The position numbers were made by a program, and so were the translations under genes. A DNA stretch of 64,000 nt from Chrysoporthe austroafricana (Eukaryota > Ascomycota > Sordariomycetes > Diaporthales > Cryphonectriaceae): assembly GCA_001051155.2 (NCBI GenBank), contig JYIP02000007.1, forward strand, positions 4,280,342-4,344,341. The letters run 5' to 3'. Each line of letters opens with the position of its first letter. Position 1 is the first letter of the stretch. The notes beneath the pieces are model-generated. The model was not told where the DNA came from, ran no database searches, and saw only the letters and a list, made by a program, of their open reading frames with translations. Shown one piece after another: positions 9,775 through 20,750 of this stretch.

Positions 9775-12700
9775 TGCTGATGGCCGCGTGTCGGTGCTCA
9801 CATGGATTTTTCAGTGATCGATCAGGCCAGCCAGGCGCCTCTGAGCCAGGGGGGCGGGGGCGTGAGTAGCGGTAGACTGTTGGGTCTGGTAAGTTAGGGC
9901 CTGATCAACTGACCAAGAACTGAATGCCCTCAGGATACACAGACGGTCCCCTTCCTTACAGATAGGCCTATGGACCCGCTGGTCCGGGCCTTGCACATAC
10001 CTAATTGCAATGTTTGTGAGACGAGCAGGATCGTCTCTTGTTGGTCAATGCTGGAGTGGCCCAGTATCGCGGTGCGGTGGTACGACTTGGTGATTCGAAG
10101 AAAGGTGTAAGCGATTGGGTGTGACAGCCAGCCATCCGTGTACGAAGCTGCAAGAAGCAGCAGAGCCCGAGAGCCTGGTTGACAGCCTTCATTTCAGAGT
10201 GGGAGCTGGTCCTACCCCGCAACGGGAGGCGATGGTGTGTGAGCGTGTGAGCGCTGTGGCAGACCGGGTCACTGGATGCAGCTCGAGCAAGGGGACGACA
10301 GCGGGACATTCCAACACGGCGGGGGCAGAGACAGCTCGCTGCAGGGAGCCACTGCAGCCCCGGGGGGGGGGGCAGCACCGCCAGCCAAGCACTGGCACGC
10401 CAGGGAGGACGCCAGGGAGCGCACTAGGGCACTAGAGATTGCGCGCTGGAATGTATTCTCTGAGGTACTCGCGCACTGTCACGGCTCCTAGCAGAGCCAG
10501 GCAGCCAGGCACGCCAGGCAGTTGTGGGAGCGCCGGTACGCACATCTAGCGCGATATTGCTTTTGCAGGCCTGAAACGAGGGCCGCGACTATCGGTGAGC
10601 GAGGGAGGCGAGAGGAGGGGGAATGAAGCCCGCCGTCCCGGCCTATTGTCGAGAATCCTGACATCTCCTGTCCGTTTGAGAAGGACCGAAACGCTAATAC
10701 CATCCAGCCGTGGTCACCACAGGCGTGCTTCTCTCTCTTTCGAAGTGCGAGGGTTGACGCTCGTCTTCGCCAGTGCGGGGACAGCTCTCAGACCCTACCT
10801 AGCCAGCAGCATGTCTTGGCAGGTTTTCGTTCTCGCCTGCGCTGCTGCTGCCGCTGCCGCTCTTGCAGGAACTGTTGTTTCGTAATCATGAACACATCCT
10901 GACAGCGCCACTCTGCGGTGAGGGGGGCCAAGGTGCTGTGTCTGGACCTAGGCACCTCCGAGAGGCTGGGGGAAGCGGACGACTCCTACGAGTGCCTCAC
11001 ACTATTGCGACCATCATAAGCTGGGTATGGCCCCTTACCTCCCGCATGGTGTGTTTTTTTACTAGTTGCCCCTCAAACGGCCCAGATACGAATTTTCTCA
11101 GTCCTCATTTCCCGCAAGACTGCATTGCGTACGGAACGCGTTCGGTACGGATGTCGCCTATGTGTTTTCGATGAGGCCACCAAACCTCAATGCAGGGTGT
11201 TGTCATTGCTGCGGCCCAGACCAACCAAAGGTCCACGCCGTAATGAAGCAGCCACCACGACGGCCAGCGGCCCCTGCCGACTCGTCTGGCTGGCTGGCTG
11301 GCTGGGGTTACTCTTGCCGAGCTGGCGATCCCCCGTACGGGTTGTGACGAGCAGACTAACCACATGTCACCTTGATGTCTGCTTTCCCTCTGTCTACACT
11401 CTCTTACATCCACTGTCGTCGCAACAATACCGGCCTGCAACACTCACGCTTCCGGCAAGGTAGACACCCAGTGGCTCCCCCTGTCAGGCCAGGGCCGCAC
11501 CGTGGCACCCATCAAGGCAGATTAGACTGGCTGCATCTACCGATCAGGCGTCGAATGTCGGTCAGCGCCGTGGGCCGGGAGGGGTCTCAGGGATCTCCGT
11601 GACCACCCTACAGACAGCGTGCATCGCCGTAGCGCTTGTCCTGTCCGGCTCTTGCCCCTTTCGGCCCTACCATCTGCACAGGCCGGGCGGAGGCGGACCG
11701 GACCCGGTGGCGGACCAGTGCTTACACAGATTGCCGGATGTGTAAAGCAGCTCGGTATACCTGAGATACAGCGGTCCCTCGTGGTCGCGACACGGACAAC
11801 GAGCATTGATCATTCTGGCGGTGTCTGGCCATACTCGCCCCCTTCATTGTTCGACCGGCGGTCGCCCTCTCGAGCGGGTCGTCCCCAGCGTCACGCGAAC
11901 CCTCTGAAGCAGCTAAGATGCTGTGTAACTGTGACCACCGTGATCATTCGACAAATTGAACTACTGGATACGAGGGCCACTCACGTACATGAGTTCACAT
12001 TCGCGGTGAGGAGCCCGGATACGCATCAGATTGGTCATATCAGAAAGGATTGCAGCGCAGATGCCGGTGGTCTCGCATGCAGATCACGCTCCACGAAAAC
12101 CTCGAGCACCGCGAACGCTTTAGGACTCCACCACAGTCGTAAATCGGATCGGTGGTCCACCTTGGCGTTTCGCTGGTCGAAAAATCGCCCACCGCCATCA
12201 TATCTTGACCTCCGGCATGGGGCAGCGGTTGGGAGGGAAAATCGCTGGAAATCCGTCAAGGAGGGTTGTATCGTGAGAGGGAGGAGGGTGCTGCACTGTT
12301 GTCCGAGGTGGGCCCACGGACACGGCATCATGTATACCACTGTGACAACACAATATTTATAACATGTTCGGTGGCATCATGTCTTGCTGATCGCTCCTAG
12401 TCTCTCTGGGTTGCCATCTGAGTACGACGCCGGGTTCGTTCCACCAGCAATCGGACTCCTGAGTATGTATGCCACTGCTGGACCCCACGATCTGCCCCCC
12501 TCCTATTCTCTTTCTTTTTCTCACACTCGAGTTAGACTTCAAGGCCTGTAGTATCTCTCGCACTCGGGCTAGAGCTCGAGGCCTATGCCGTCTTGTTGCT
12601 TATCACCCTGGCATCTTTCTCTTCACCCAGGTCGCCAAGTATTTGCCGTCTCTTCTCCCGTTGAGATACTGCCACAGCCACCCCCCAGCCGCTTGACCCC

Positions 12701-12781
12701 GAGCAGAAACCCTATCCCAAGCCCTTGGAGTTGATCGTTCTGATCACTGTCCAGCCCTGCCGCTCTATGTAAGGCGTCACG
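9775..12781. other. Gene-poor stretch with simple repeats
   Basis: Open frames are present but none shows family motifs. The longest, 11619-12362 plus, has a shuffled composition. Simple features are an 11-base G run near 10360, a GCCAGGCA-type run near 10495-10520, a (GGCT)n run at about 11286-11308, and a near-palindrome CGTACGGAACGCGTTCGG at 11128. The last 400 bases become pyrimidine-rich (CTCTTTCTTTTTCTC at about 12507), as expected of a fungal promoter for the gene at 12782. Confidence 0.4.
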
Positions 12782-14525
12782 ATGAGAGTTCAGCTCCCCT
12801 ACCAACCACCGGCCACCCAGGACCTCAACCAATGGCAGCTGGCCCAACCCGACGGTGACTATGGAGGCCTAGATTGTATCTTGACACCCTCAACTGCCGT
12901 GGCTCCTGTCGTGCTGATGGGCCCCTTTGTGCATGAGGGCCAGGGCTACTCTTCAGCGGAGCCCACAAGCACCTATCCGGCCCCTATGCTCGCCACGGCA
13001 CCTGGCGCACAGCAACTATGTGACGAGTCGGCGGCAGCTACACACCAGAGCCCTATCAGGAGCCTCGTCAAGACAGGTGTGCCAGATGCCACATCTGAGG
13101 TAACGGGGTGGCTCGAGGAGATGAGCACGTGCCTCAACCACATCAGCGCTGATACGACCCCACAGTGCCAGTCGGATACACGCCTCGATATCTTGTTGAA
13201 ACTGGCCACAGAACTGCCTTTTACAGTAATTCCAGCTTCCAAGATATCTCCATCACTGCCACTTCCACCAGCACCAACGGTGATTTGACGCATTTCTTAC
13301 GAGACCTTTTTTGCGTTCTTTTGATTTTTTTTTTTTTTTTAAAAAAAAAAGAATGTTGGCTGATGGACATCATTAGCTGTTGATATGCGAGCTATGCGGG
13401 ATGGAGTTCGACGATGAGGAAGACCTTGAAGTGCATCAGGTCGATCACGAGAAACCATCTGTCGAGAAACCATTCGTAAGTTTCGTTTCCAATGCCTCTG
13501 TTTAAATACGTATCTTCTAATACGCCGAAAGGAATGTGGGAGTTGTGGTCAGCTGATCCCACTGTCTACAAGCCCGATGGTAAGTCCTTCTGTATCTCGT
13601 CTTCTCTAAGCCATGTGTCCTCACAAATATCTAATTCTGGGACACGCAGGCACGAGAGAGAAGTGATTCGTACGAAAGGCCGTACGTCTACGGTGTGTGT
13701 GGTACGAGCCTCAGAACATGCGATGGTCTGAAAGCCCATGTAGAAAAGCAGCACAGCATCACACCGAGTGTGATGTGTCCGTTCGACAAGTGCATATCTG
13801 TCCTCAAGCGCGTCGGTACTCTAAAGGTAAGCTAATCATCTCTACTACTTCCTCCCATCCGAGGGCATATCATGTTAACTAGACCCCTTGTCTGCCAGGT
13901 TCACATCAACAAGGTTCATTCCGAGGAGCTCAAACGATGTCTGTGTCTCATCCAAGGACGGGAATCATGGGTAGATCTTGACCGTCGAATGCGGAACCTG
14001 CTCTTAAATCTCCTTTTCACCTTCAGGAGGTGCAGGAGCATGGCCGGAGGAGTCTCGTCGCCCAGAGTAAGGCGAAAAGCCAAACCACAGAAGTCGAGGC
14101 GCAACCGCACCTTGAGTAAGGAAGCCTCAGGTTCGTCCCCGGTGCTGCCTAGAATGGCCACCTTGAGCCTGGAGTCGGGCAACGCCGTGCGCTCGCCCAA
14201 TCAGCCCCTGACGGCGCACCACCACCACACCTTACCATCCCCCTCCAGCCCGATGCCCTACTCGACTAGGATCGGCGGCGACGGGGTGCCTATATCTAAG
14301 GCCCCACCTACACAACAAACCCAATATAGCCCCAACAATCGCGCGCTGCCTAGATCTGAGGCCTTACCTGCACAACAAGCCCAATACAGCCCCAACAACG
14401 GCGGACTGCCTAGATCTGACGTCCCACCTGCACAGAAAAACCAACACGATCACTGGATGCCCTGCCCCGACAATGGCGGGCTGCCTGGATCTGAGATCCC
14501 ACCCTCTCAATATACTCTCCTCTAG
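12782..14525 (+). CDS. C2H2 zinc-finger protein with repeat-coded tail
   Basis: Five exons are inferred: 12782-13279, 13377-13475, 13532-13579, 13650-13826 and 13899-14525. All introns are GT-AG and all are phase 0 (97, 56, 70 and 72 bp), giving 482 residues. Finger one is CELCGMEF...HQVDH in exon 2. Exon 4 carries VYGVCG...HVEKQH, where the first cysteine of the pair is tyrosine. A third finger, CPFDKC...HINKVH, crosses the exon 4/5 junction. This suggests a DNA-binding regulator in the nucleus. The tail is basic (RRKAKPQKSRRNR) and then built of 20-28-residue repeats containing LPGSE / QQTQYSP. The frame ends at TAG 14523-14525, but the same repeats continue in frame to 14849. Intron 1 contains a T16/A10 run. 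The first exon is the least certain. Confidence 0.55.
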
Positions 14526-14790
14526 ATGCCTTGCGCCGACAATGGCAGGCTGTCTGGACTTGAGACCTTACCTACGCATCTAACCAAATACAACCCCCTC
14601 TGGATGCCTTGCCTCAACGGCAACCAGTTGCCTGGACTTCTTAAGACCCTGCTTACACAGCAAACCCAACACAGCCCCCTCTGGATAATGCTCACCCCCG
14701 ACAACGGCGGGCTGCCTGGATCTGAGATGCTGCCCACACAACAAACGCAATGCAATAACCTCTTCTGGATACCTTGCCCCGACGATAATC
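14288..14790 (+). repeat. In-frame minisatellite, 60-84 bp units
   Basis: About seven units encode variants of LPGSExxPxQQTQYSPNNGG, with later units adding LWMPCPDNGG. Early units are exactly 60 bp; later ones are longer. All insertions keep the reading frame, including past the TAG at 14523, so the array expanded while it was translated. Confidence 0.75.
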
Positions 14791-14849
14791 ACGGGCAGCC
14801 TGCATCTTTCTCTGTTCCTTCCCAAATTCCTTTCCCCGTTCCGAAGTAA
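14526..14849 (+). pseudogene. Severed 3' end of the C2H2 gene
   Basis: Directly after TAG 14523-14525 the same frame stays open for 107 codons to TAA 14847-14849. It encodes further units of the same repeat and a proline-rich end (SFSVPSQIPFPVPK). The stop sits where neighbouring units have TGG in LW-MPC. A single G-to-A change therefore seems to have cut about 108 residues from the protein. It could also be read-through sequence or a genuine recent allele. Confidence 0.6.
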
Positions 14850-17800
14850 ACCTCATGACCGATACAAGTCGATCTAACCATACAATAGGGAGACGAGGAT
14901 GGAGCAACACATCAGGGCAGATAGGAGAGACTCAAGCATGAGGCAATGAGATCAGTAGAAAAACCAGGAGCGGAGGAACAGGCCAAGTTGAGAGATTCTG
15001 CGGCCGACTGGTCCACAGCTAGTCGGCCTGCGCTCGCGCATTCAAATATGTCTTCTTTTATCATTAGGATAATTGATACAGGTCGATCGACATAGGATAG
15101 ATTGGCGCAGAAAGGCTTGGCACAGGAATCAGGTACAGGCTAAGTTGAGAGGTTCTGAAGCTGGCTGGTCCACAGCCAGCTGGTCTGCGCGCGCATGCAT
15201 TAATATGTCTTCGCTTCTCAGCAGGATGGTTGGCACAAGATGGTTGGATTGGCACAGGACGATCGGCACGGAATCAAATGGCTCTGAGTTTTTCAACCCA
15301 CATGATTGGAGCAATCATAGCGCTCATGTATATGTCTTGATTGCACGCTCGCTCTACCTCCGGGGTGGATTTCTTACTGGAAACTGATGCGGTGCGTCCT
15401 CTTTGGCACCTCAACAGGCAGCTGCAACAACTGCCAACGATGCAGGATAGCTAAATATCGATCCATTGGGCTCCATATCATGATCGTAAACTATGACAAA
15501 GCGGATGTGGGTATGTCGCTCGAAGTCGTCGCAGCTGATCGAGTCGAAGTCAGCCGGCCACCGTGAGCAGGGGCGTCCACCAGCCGTCCACACCAAGTCA
15601 TGCATGCTGCAGCAGCCCTTTTTGTTTTGTAGAACCCGTATTTGCTTGTCGTTCTGCTCTACTAGTTGTTCTCAATCACGGCTATTATCAGTAGTGCAAT
15701 GAGATCCCCATGTTCACACAGCCGCGCTGCTGCCACTTCATGTCGACTGGCAAGGGCTGAGGGAGCCACGACGATGAAGATCGGCGCTCGGCCCAGCAGT
15801 GCAGCGAGGACCGCGGCACTGCGTCGTACCACGCCAAAGTGCAAGGTGTTTCCAGGGGCAGCGGCGCCCACAGCCCACCGCCTGACGTCTGCGCGACGTT
15901 CGCGGCTCTGCGGGACGAACCGCAGAGCCCCGACGGTCTCGTTCGTCTTGGCGATAGCTTGAGTGTGTGATCCTAACCAGTACTACTCGAGCCAGTGGGT
16001 CGTTCGGCGCGATCACGGTCGTCCTGGGTTACAAGGAGCTGCAGTGGAGCGTACAAACAAGGTTGTCAGCACTTGCCGGCGCGCTCCGTGGCCGCTCCCA
16101 GTGTGCTGCGGGTTACACTAGTGTAGCCGACGCTTTAAATTGTGGGCGTCAGTTGGCAGCCGCTACTTGCCTTCAAGGGCGAGGGTGGGCCTCATTCATT
16201 ACTGGATTCCTGGGCGTAAACTCTATCGGAATCACTCTATTTTCAGCGTTAACACCCTCTGCCCAGCTCAACCTCGCGTATGGCTGACTACCCAGCAGAG
16301 CTTTACTAGGCGGCTGAACAGGACCGTGCCCAGTTGCGCCCCGCCTTCTGCTGTGCGGGGTTCGCCAGGGGCCCGTGGGCGCTGTACGGACCGCCTGCAC
16401 ACGCGCTACAGCAGGTGCTAAGTACGCGCTTCAGCGTGCCTCAGCATGCCTCAGCACCTAGAAGTGCGCGGTGCTAGGGTAGGATGGATCCTTGCTCGCA
16501 AGCTCTCCCCTGGCCCTGCCAGGTACCAATTTCGACGTAGACGTCGACCTCGACCCCGACTTCGACTTCAACCCCGACCACAGCCACCACTACCACCGCT
16601 ACCCTATAGCTTCTCTCTACAACCTGACATACGAAGCCGTCCGACCGTTTCCTCTTTTCCAACCGGAGATATACTTAGTCCTGATGCCGGGGAGGGCCCC
16701 AGCGGCCCGCCAGACACCATTGCCTCTCCCCTACAGACACGATGCCAGCTTATCACCCTGGGCGCCCGAGGCCTTCTTGAGAAATACGTGCGACGAAGCC
16801 GAGAAAAAAAACCGTCTCCTGCCCTGTCTCGCCTCTTACCTTGCCCAGACAGCCGCCTTAGCCTGTCCTGACCCGTCCTGGTTTGTGCTAACCTGGCCGG
16901 CCTGCCATCAAAATGGCTAAGGATACAGTGAACTGCAAAAGTCGTCACCGACTTGCCCGACCCTATGAACCTGCTCCGACCCGTAACAGCATGTCGAGAA
17001 ACACTGGCTGCACCCATCCCCATCGGCATAACCGGTACACGGGGCGTCACGCAGGGCTGTGTCGTCTTATCTTAACTATAGCCCAACAAGACCTGGGCGC
17101 CGATAGGCCGATTGTACTACTATTGTTGTTACTGGTCTCAGACTTGATGCCGGCCTTGATGCTCGTTTACGGCTGCCTCGACCTGTGGGCCTGCCCTTTC
17201 AGGCCGGGGTGGTCGTGCCGCCCGTGCCGCCCAACTTAGAACAGCTGATCATCCTTTCCTGAGAGCTGCTGGCGCCGTATCTACCTGGACCGGACACGCC
17301 GTGGCATTACTAGGCGGCTATAGCCTCTCCTACCAGCAGTCTCGCTGGTTGTTGTCCCTTTATCGATTACCCTACGGTAAGCGCGATGCCAGCTCTACCA
17401 GCAAGCTGCTAGGGCTCGGAGCTAGCAGCCGTTGGTGCGTAGGGCGCTCAGAACCTCAGATACCTTGATAGTGAGCATCCAAACCACCATAATGTCCGTT
17501 CATGTCTCCGCCAAAAGCACAAGCAACAAATCTAACGAGGCCCTGGAGGTTGTACAGCGGCTCCGTATCACTATCGGTGCTGGTGTTACGATGTTTCACG
17601 CCGGGCCCTACTCGCCTGTCGTGTGTGGACGGTATTGAGGAATGCACCGGCATGCAGGCGAAGAATCTCCAAATGCGCTGAAATCTAGAGGCCCTCTTCC
17701 TGGTGATGGGGTGCTGCTGGGCGCTCGGCACGATCACAGGGGGAGGTGGCGGGCGATGGCACTACGAAGAGTAGTCCGTATCGGTTCATGCAGGTAGGTG

Positions 17801-20183
17801 GCGGCCCTCGCAACGTCGCGCAGGCGACTTGTAATGCAGGCGCAAGGATCAGATGGATATTGAGCTAGAAAGCTTGCATGATACCAACGACGCATGCTTA
17901 GCCCTGCCCGAGGGAGAAAGACATGCGAACTCCCCTGAGACTTCTGTCTCCTACCACCTAGTGACTCCTTGAGCGCTGTCCCGGGTGCTTTGTTGCAGCA
18001 CGGGGAAGGCTGCCCAGTTCAGACATGTGTCGCTGTTGAGTCGTTCATAAGATACCTCGAGGACCGTGACCCGGCGCATCAACCTGGCCGTGCTTCCCCG
18101 ACACGCCTCCAGATGTCTGGCGAGCAAGCTCTGTTCAGTAACATTCACACCCGAGACCTCGGCAGCGGCACTCTGAACCTATCTCTGCGACTTCTCCTGG
18201 CTCTCCCTCCTGAGATCCTGTACCGTCCTTCGCGGGCTGGGCGCGCGTGTGTCCGAAGAGATGTGCAGCTTCGAGAGGCGCGCGGCCGTGCTGTCGGGCA
18301 GGACGGCATGGTAGGAAGCGCCGTCCCACCCGCCGGCTTCCGCAAGCATGCAGTGGATAAGTGCGATATCTGCGGGCGACGGCGATGACGTTGAGGCGGT
18401 TACCTCCCACAGCTTGAGGTGCAGCCACCCAAAGTCGGGCTCAGATCCGGGTCCAGCTGCCTCGGGGGGGTGGGGGGAACGCATCGGCCGCGGGAGCCCG
18501 CAGCAGCTCCCAGAACCTCTCCCTGACCTCGGGCAGCGTGGACTGGAGGGGGCAATCAGCCTAGCGTGGCTCCACGGGGGGGGGGGTGCAGGAAGCATGG
18601 ACATGCTCACCTGGAGGGACAGGATGCAGACATCCTGCTGAGGAGGGTCTTGTCTCCCTCGCCGAGGTTCTACTGCCTGAAGAAGTCTGCGCTCTTCCGG
18701 CCCAGAGCAACGGCCGCAACCGCCTCTTCCCAGGGCGCGTGCGCGTGCGCAGGCGTCGAGGCAGCAGGTCCAGGCATCGTGGCACAGTCCCGGCCCCCTG
18801 GGCTGCAGCGGCATCAAGAAACAGAGGGTATGGGGCGGGGTGGAAGCCGATACGGATTGCTACGATGCATGCTGGCGCGGTCATGGCTTGTCCCTTCATC
18901 ATATCCTTTAGCCTGCCCGAGCACAGGTCACCAAGGACAGAGAGATTGCTCGTTCGCGACCGAGAGGCACCACCGCACAGCCAGCCAGGGACTCCACCGT
19001 CTATCTCTGCGCAGCCTAGGGCTCCTTGCGAAGATGGCCCACGCGTCCCTCCGCGCCGGAAGCAGTCCCGCCAGCCGTCCCTCGAGCCATAACGATATAC
19101 ATGAGGCCTGGCCACTGTGGCACCGCAGGCACGAACACAAATCTGTGGGGTGCAAGAGTGGGCTATTCAGCCAGCCAGGAGCTAACCCGAGTGGCGTAGA
19201 CAGGCGCTCGGTGCAATTGGGGGCTGGTAACGCATCCGAGAGGCCAAAACGTATTCCCAGTCAGCTGGGAGCGGTCAATCCTCTCGCGCCATCATAGCAG
19301 GGGCTCGATCATTAGGCCCGGAGACGCTGAAGGCAGGGGGCGAGATGGCATATTACGCTTTATTTGAGTACAATCCCCCGCTGAGAGACCCCCAACGGGG
19401 ATGCTGCGAGGCGAGCGTCTCTCATTGAGTGGCATACAGAGGCTACTCCTGGCAGAAGAGCAAGGCCCCTTGGAAGCGGCCTGTGTCGCATGGTAAAGAC
19501 ACCGGAATGCACAGAATGAATTATCCGCAGCCAGTCCGGAGATGGTGTCGTCGGCAAATTTCGCCCATCGCTTTGCCCTGCAAAGACAGCTGGGTCTGGA
19601 ACTGCTGGCAATAGTCTTCATAATCCCGTCGAGCCTTGCTAGTGCGGCACGGCTCGTCGTAGACAGGACAGAACACCCAGAGCTTCCCCTCGCCCTGTGC
19701 AGCTAGCAGAGCCACGGCTAGCCTTGATCCGGTGCCCAGCGGCTGTTCATCATCCGACCCGGCAGGGCCTGCAGCTCGTGGCGCTCAGATCTTCTACCCC
19801 TCTTCTACATTGCTTCTGCGAATCCCGGCACGGCTGGGCCTCTCCGGGCAAGGGATCGCCACGGCTGCTTCAGGCCACAAGAAATGATCTCAAGATCATA
19901 CGACGGGTGCAAAGGGGCTGGGACGATCTTCTCTTCCATTCTTGCAATCTCGTTTTGCATGTACCTAGGGCGAAGATCTCTGGGAATGGCGCTGGGCAGA
20001 TGACAGGCTCGTGCAGGAAAAAGAAACACGCGGGTCGTATCTGCAGTACAGAAGTGGGTTCTGCGAGCGGAAGCAGATACTTAGGTACCTAGTTACCCTC
20101 ATCTGGTGAGAATAGTCCAGGGACATCTATCAGTGTCCTTGGGAGCACCACATTAGGTGTTTCAATAGTAGCCTACCCTTACG
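14850..20183. other. Gene-poor stretch with relic coding patches
   Basis: I find no complete gene. A diverged 100-bp repeat pair lies at 14978-15236. At 18180-18600 the minus strand reads coding-like in two frames (LPEVRERFWELLRAPAADAF, then PDFGWLHLKLWEVTAS), switching frame at a run of G (18463-18478). That suggests a frameshifted unknown gene. At 19521-19700, minus, DYEDYCQQFQTQLSLQGKAM is another coding-like patch followed by a frame change. I recognise neither. Confidence 0.4.
14978..15236 (+). repeat. Diverged direct repeat, two about 100-bp copies
   Basis: Copy A (14978-15079) and copy B (15135-15236) align without gaps for the first 60 bases or so. They share AAGTTGAGAG, TTCTG, TGGTCCACAGC and ATATGTCTTC. 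Most differences are transitions. Each copy contains an 8-bp hairpin around GGTCCAC, but the right arms are offset by 4 nt between copies. Confidence 0.65.
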
Positions 20184-20750
20184 TCACCACGGTATGAACC
20201 AGGGATAACGAAACAACATTTTGTTTCTTTGCACACCGCCAGTACCGCTGGACGTTTGGTATGCCGCGGCTAAGTGAAGAAATGGTTCGCTTCGCGTCCT
20301 CGCAGCACGTCTGCCGCTGGTGATCTTCAGTGACTGGGATGACCTGAACAAGGCACCTGGGGGCCTAGTCCGTGTCAACCTTGTCAGTTGCGTACGCAGT
20401 AGAGGAGGCACTAATTCCAAGATGGAGGTCATCACGGGATTCAGCAGAGAAACAGGATGCGAGGTACGAATCTGCTGCAGCTTGGCTTTCTCAGCACCGT
20501 GCGGAAATCTGCTGGCCATCCTCGCGTAAAGCGCTTCCACCTCCCTAAGAAACTTACTAGAATAGGAATAATACTTCACGCCTTCGTGGGTTATACATAA
20601 TAGCGTGTGCTCGGCTCTAGCTTCATGCATGATTACTCCGAAGTTTCTTGTGATGCTTCTCGTGGCTCGCCACCGTATTTTCAACAGGAGGTAAGACGCA
20701 ATAACGAGAACTGGAGTATTTACGTCCCTATGGAACCATATTGTACACAT
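20184..20750 (-). CDS. Hypothetical protein
   Basis: An uninterrupted 188-residue frame starts at ATG 20750. The middle reads like a real protein (CITHEGVKYYSYSSKFLREV, then EALYARMASRFPHGAEKAKL and LLNPVMTSILELVPPLLRTQ), with amphipathic helices and balanced composition. Both ends look less constrained, so it may be a fragment. I recognise no family. The neighbourhood gives no functional hint, and the opposite strand has no competing gene of similar quality. Confidence 0.35.
   Translation of the reverse strand: MCTIWFHRDVNTPVLVIASYLLLKIRWRATRSITRNFGVIMHEARAEHTLLCITHEGVKYYSYSSKFLREVEALYARMASRFPHGAEKAKLQQIRTSHPVSLLNPVMTSILELVPPLLRTQLTRLTRTRPPGALFRSSQSLKITSGRRAARTRSEPFLHLAAAYQTSSGTGGVQRNKMLFRYPWFIPW

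Noticed and set aside
11619..12362. 247-codon open frame on plus as a gene
   Set aside because: Amino-acid composition changes from segment to segment without domain-like pattern, and no intron or family motif supports it. It is probably chance in GC-rich DNA.
14978..15236. Compensatory base changes between the hairpins of the two repeat copies
   Set aside because: In the gap-free alignment the right arms are not at homologous positions (offset 4 nt), so the apparent covariation is not real.
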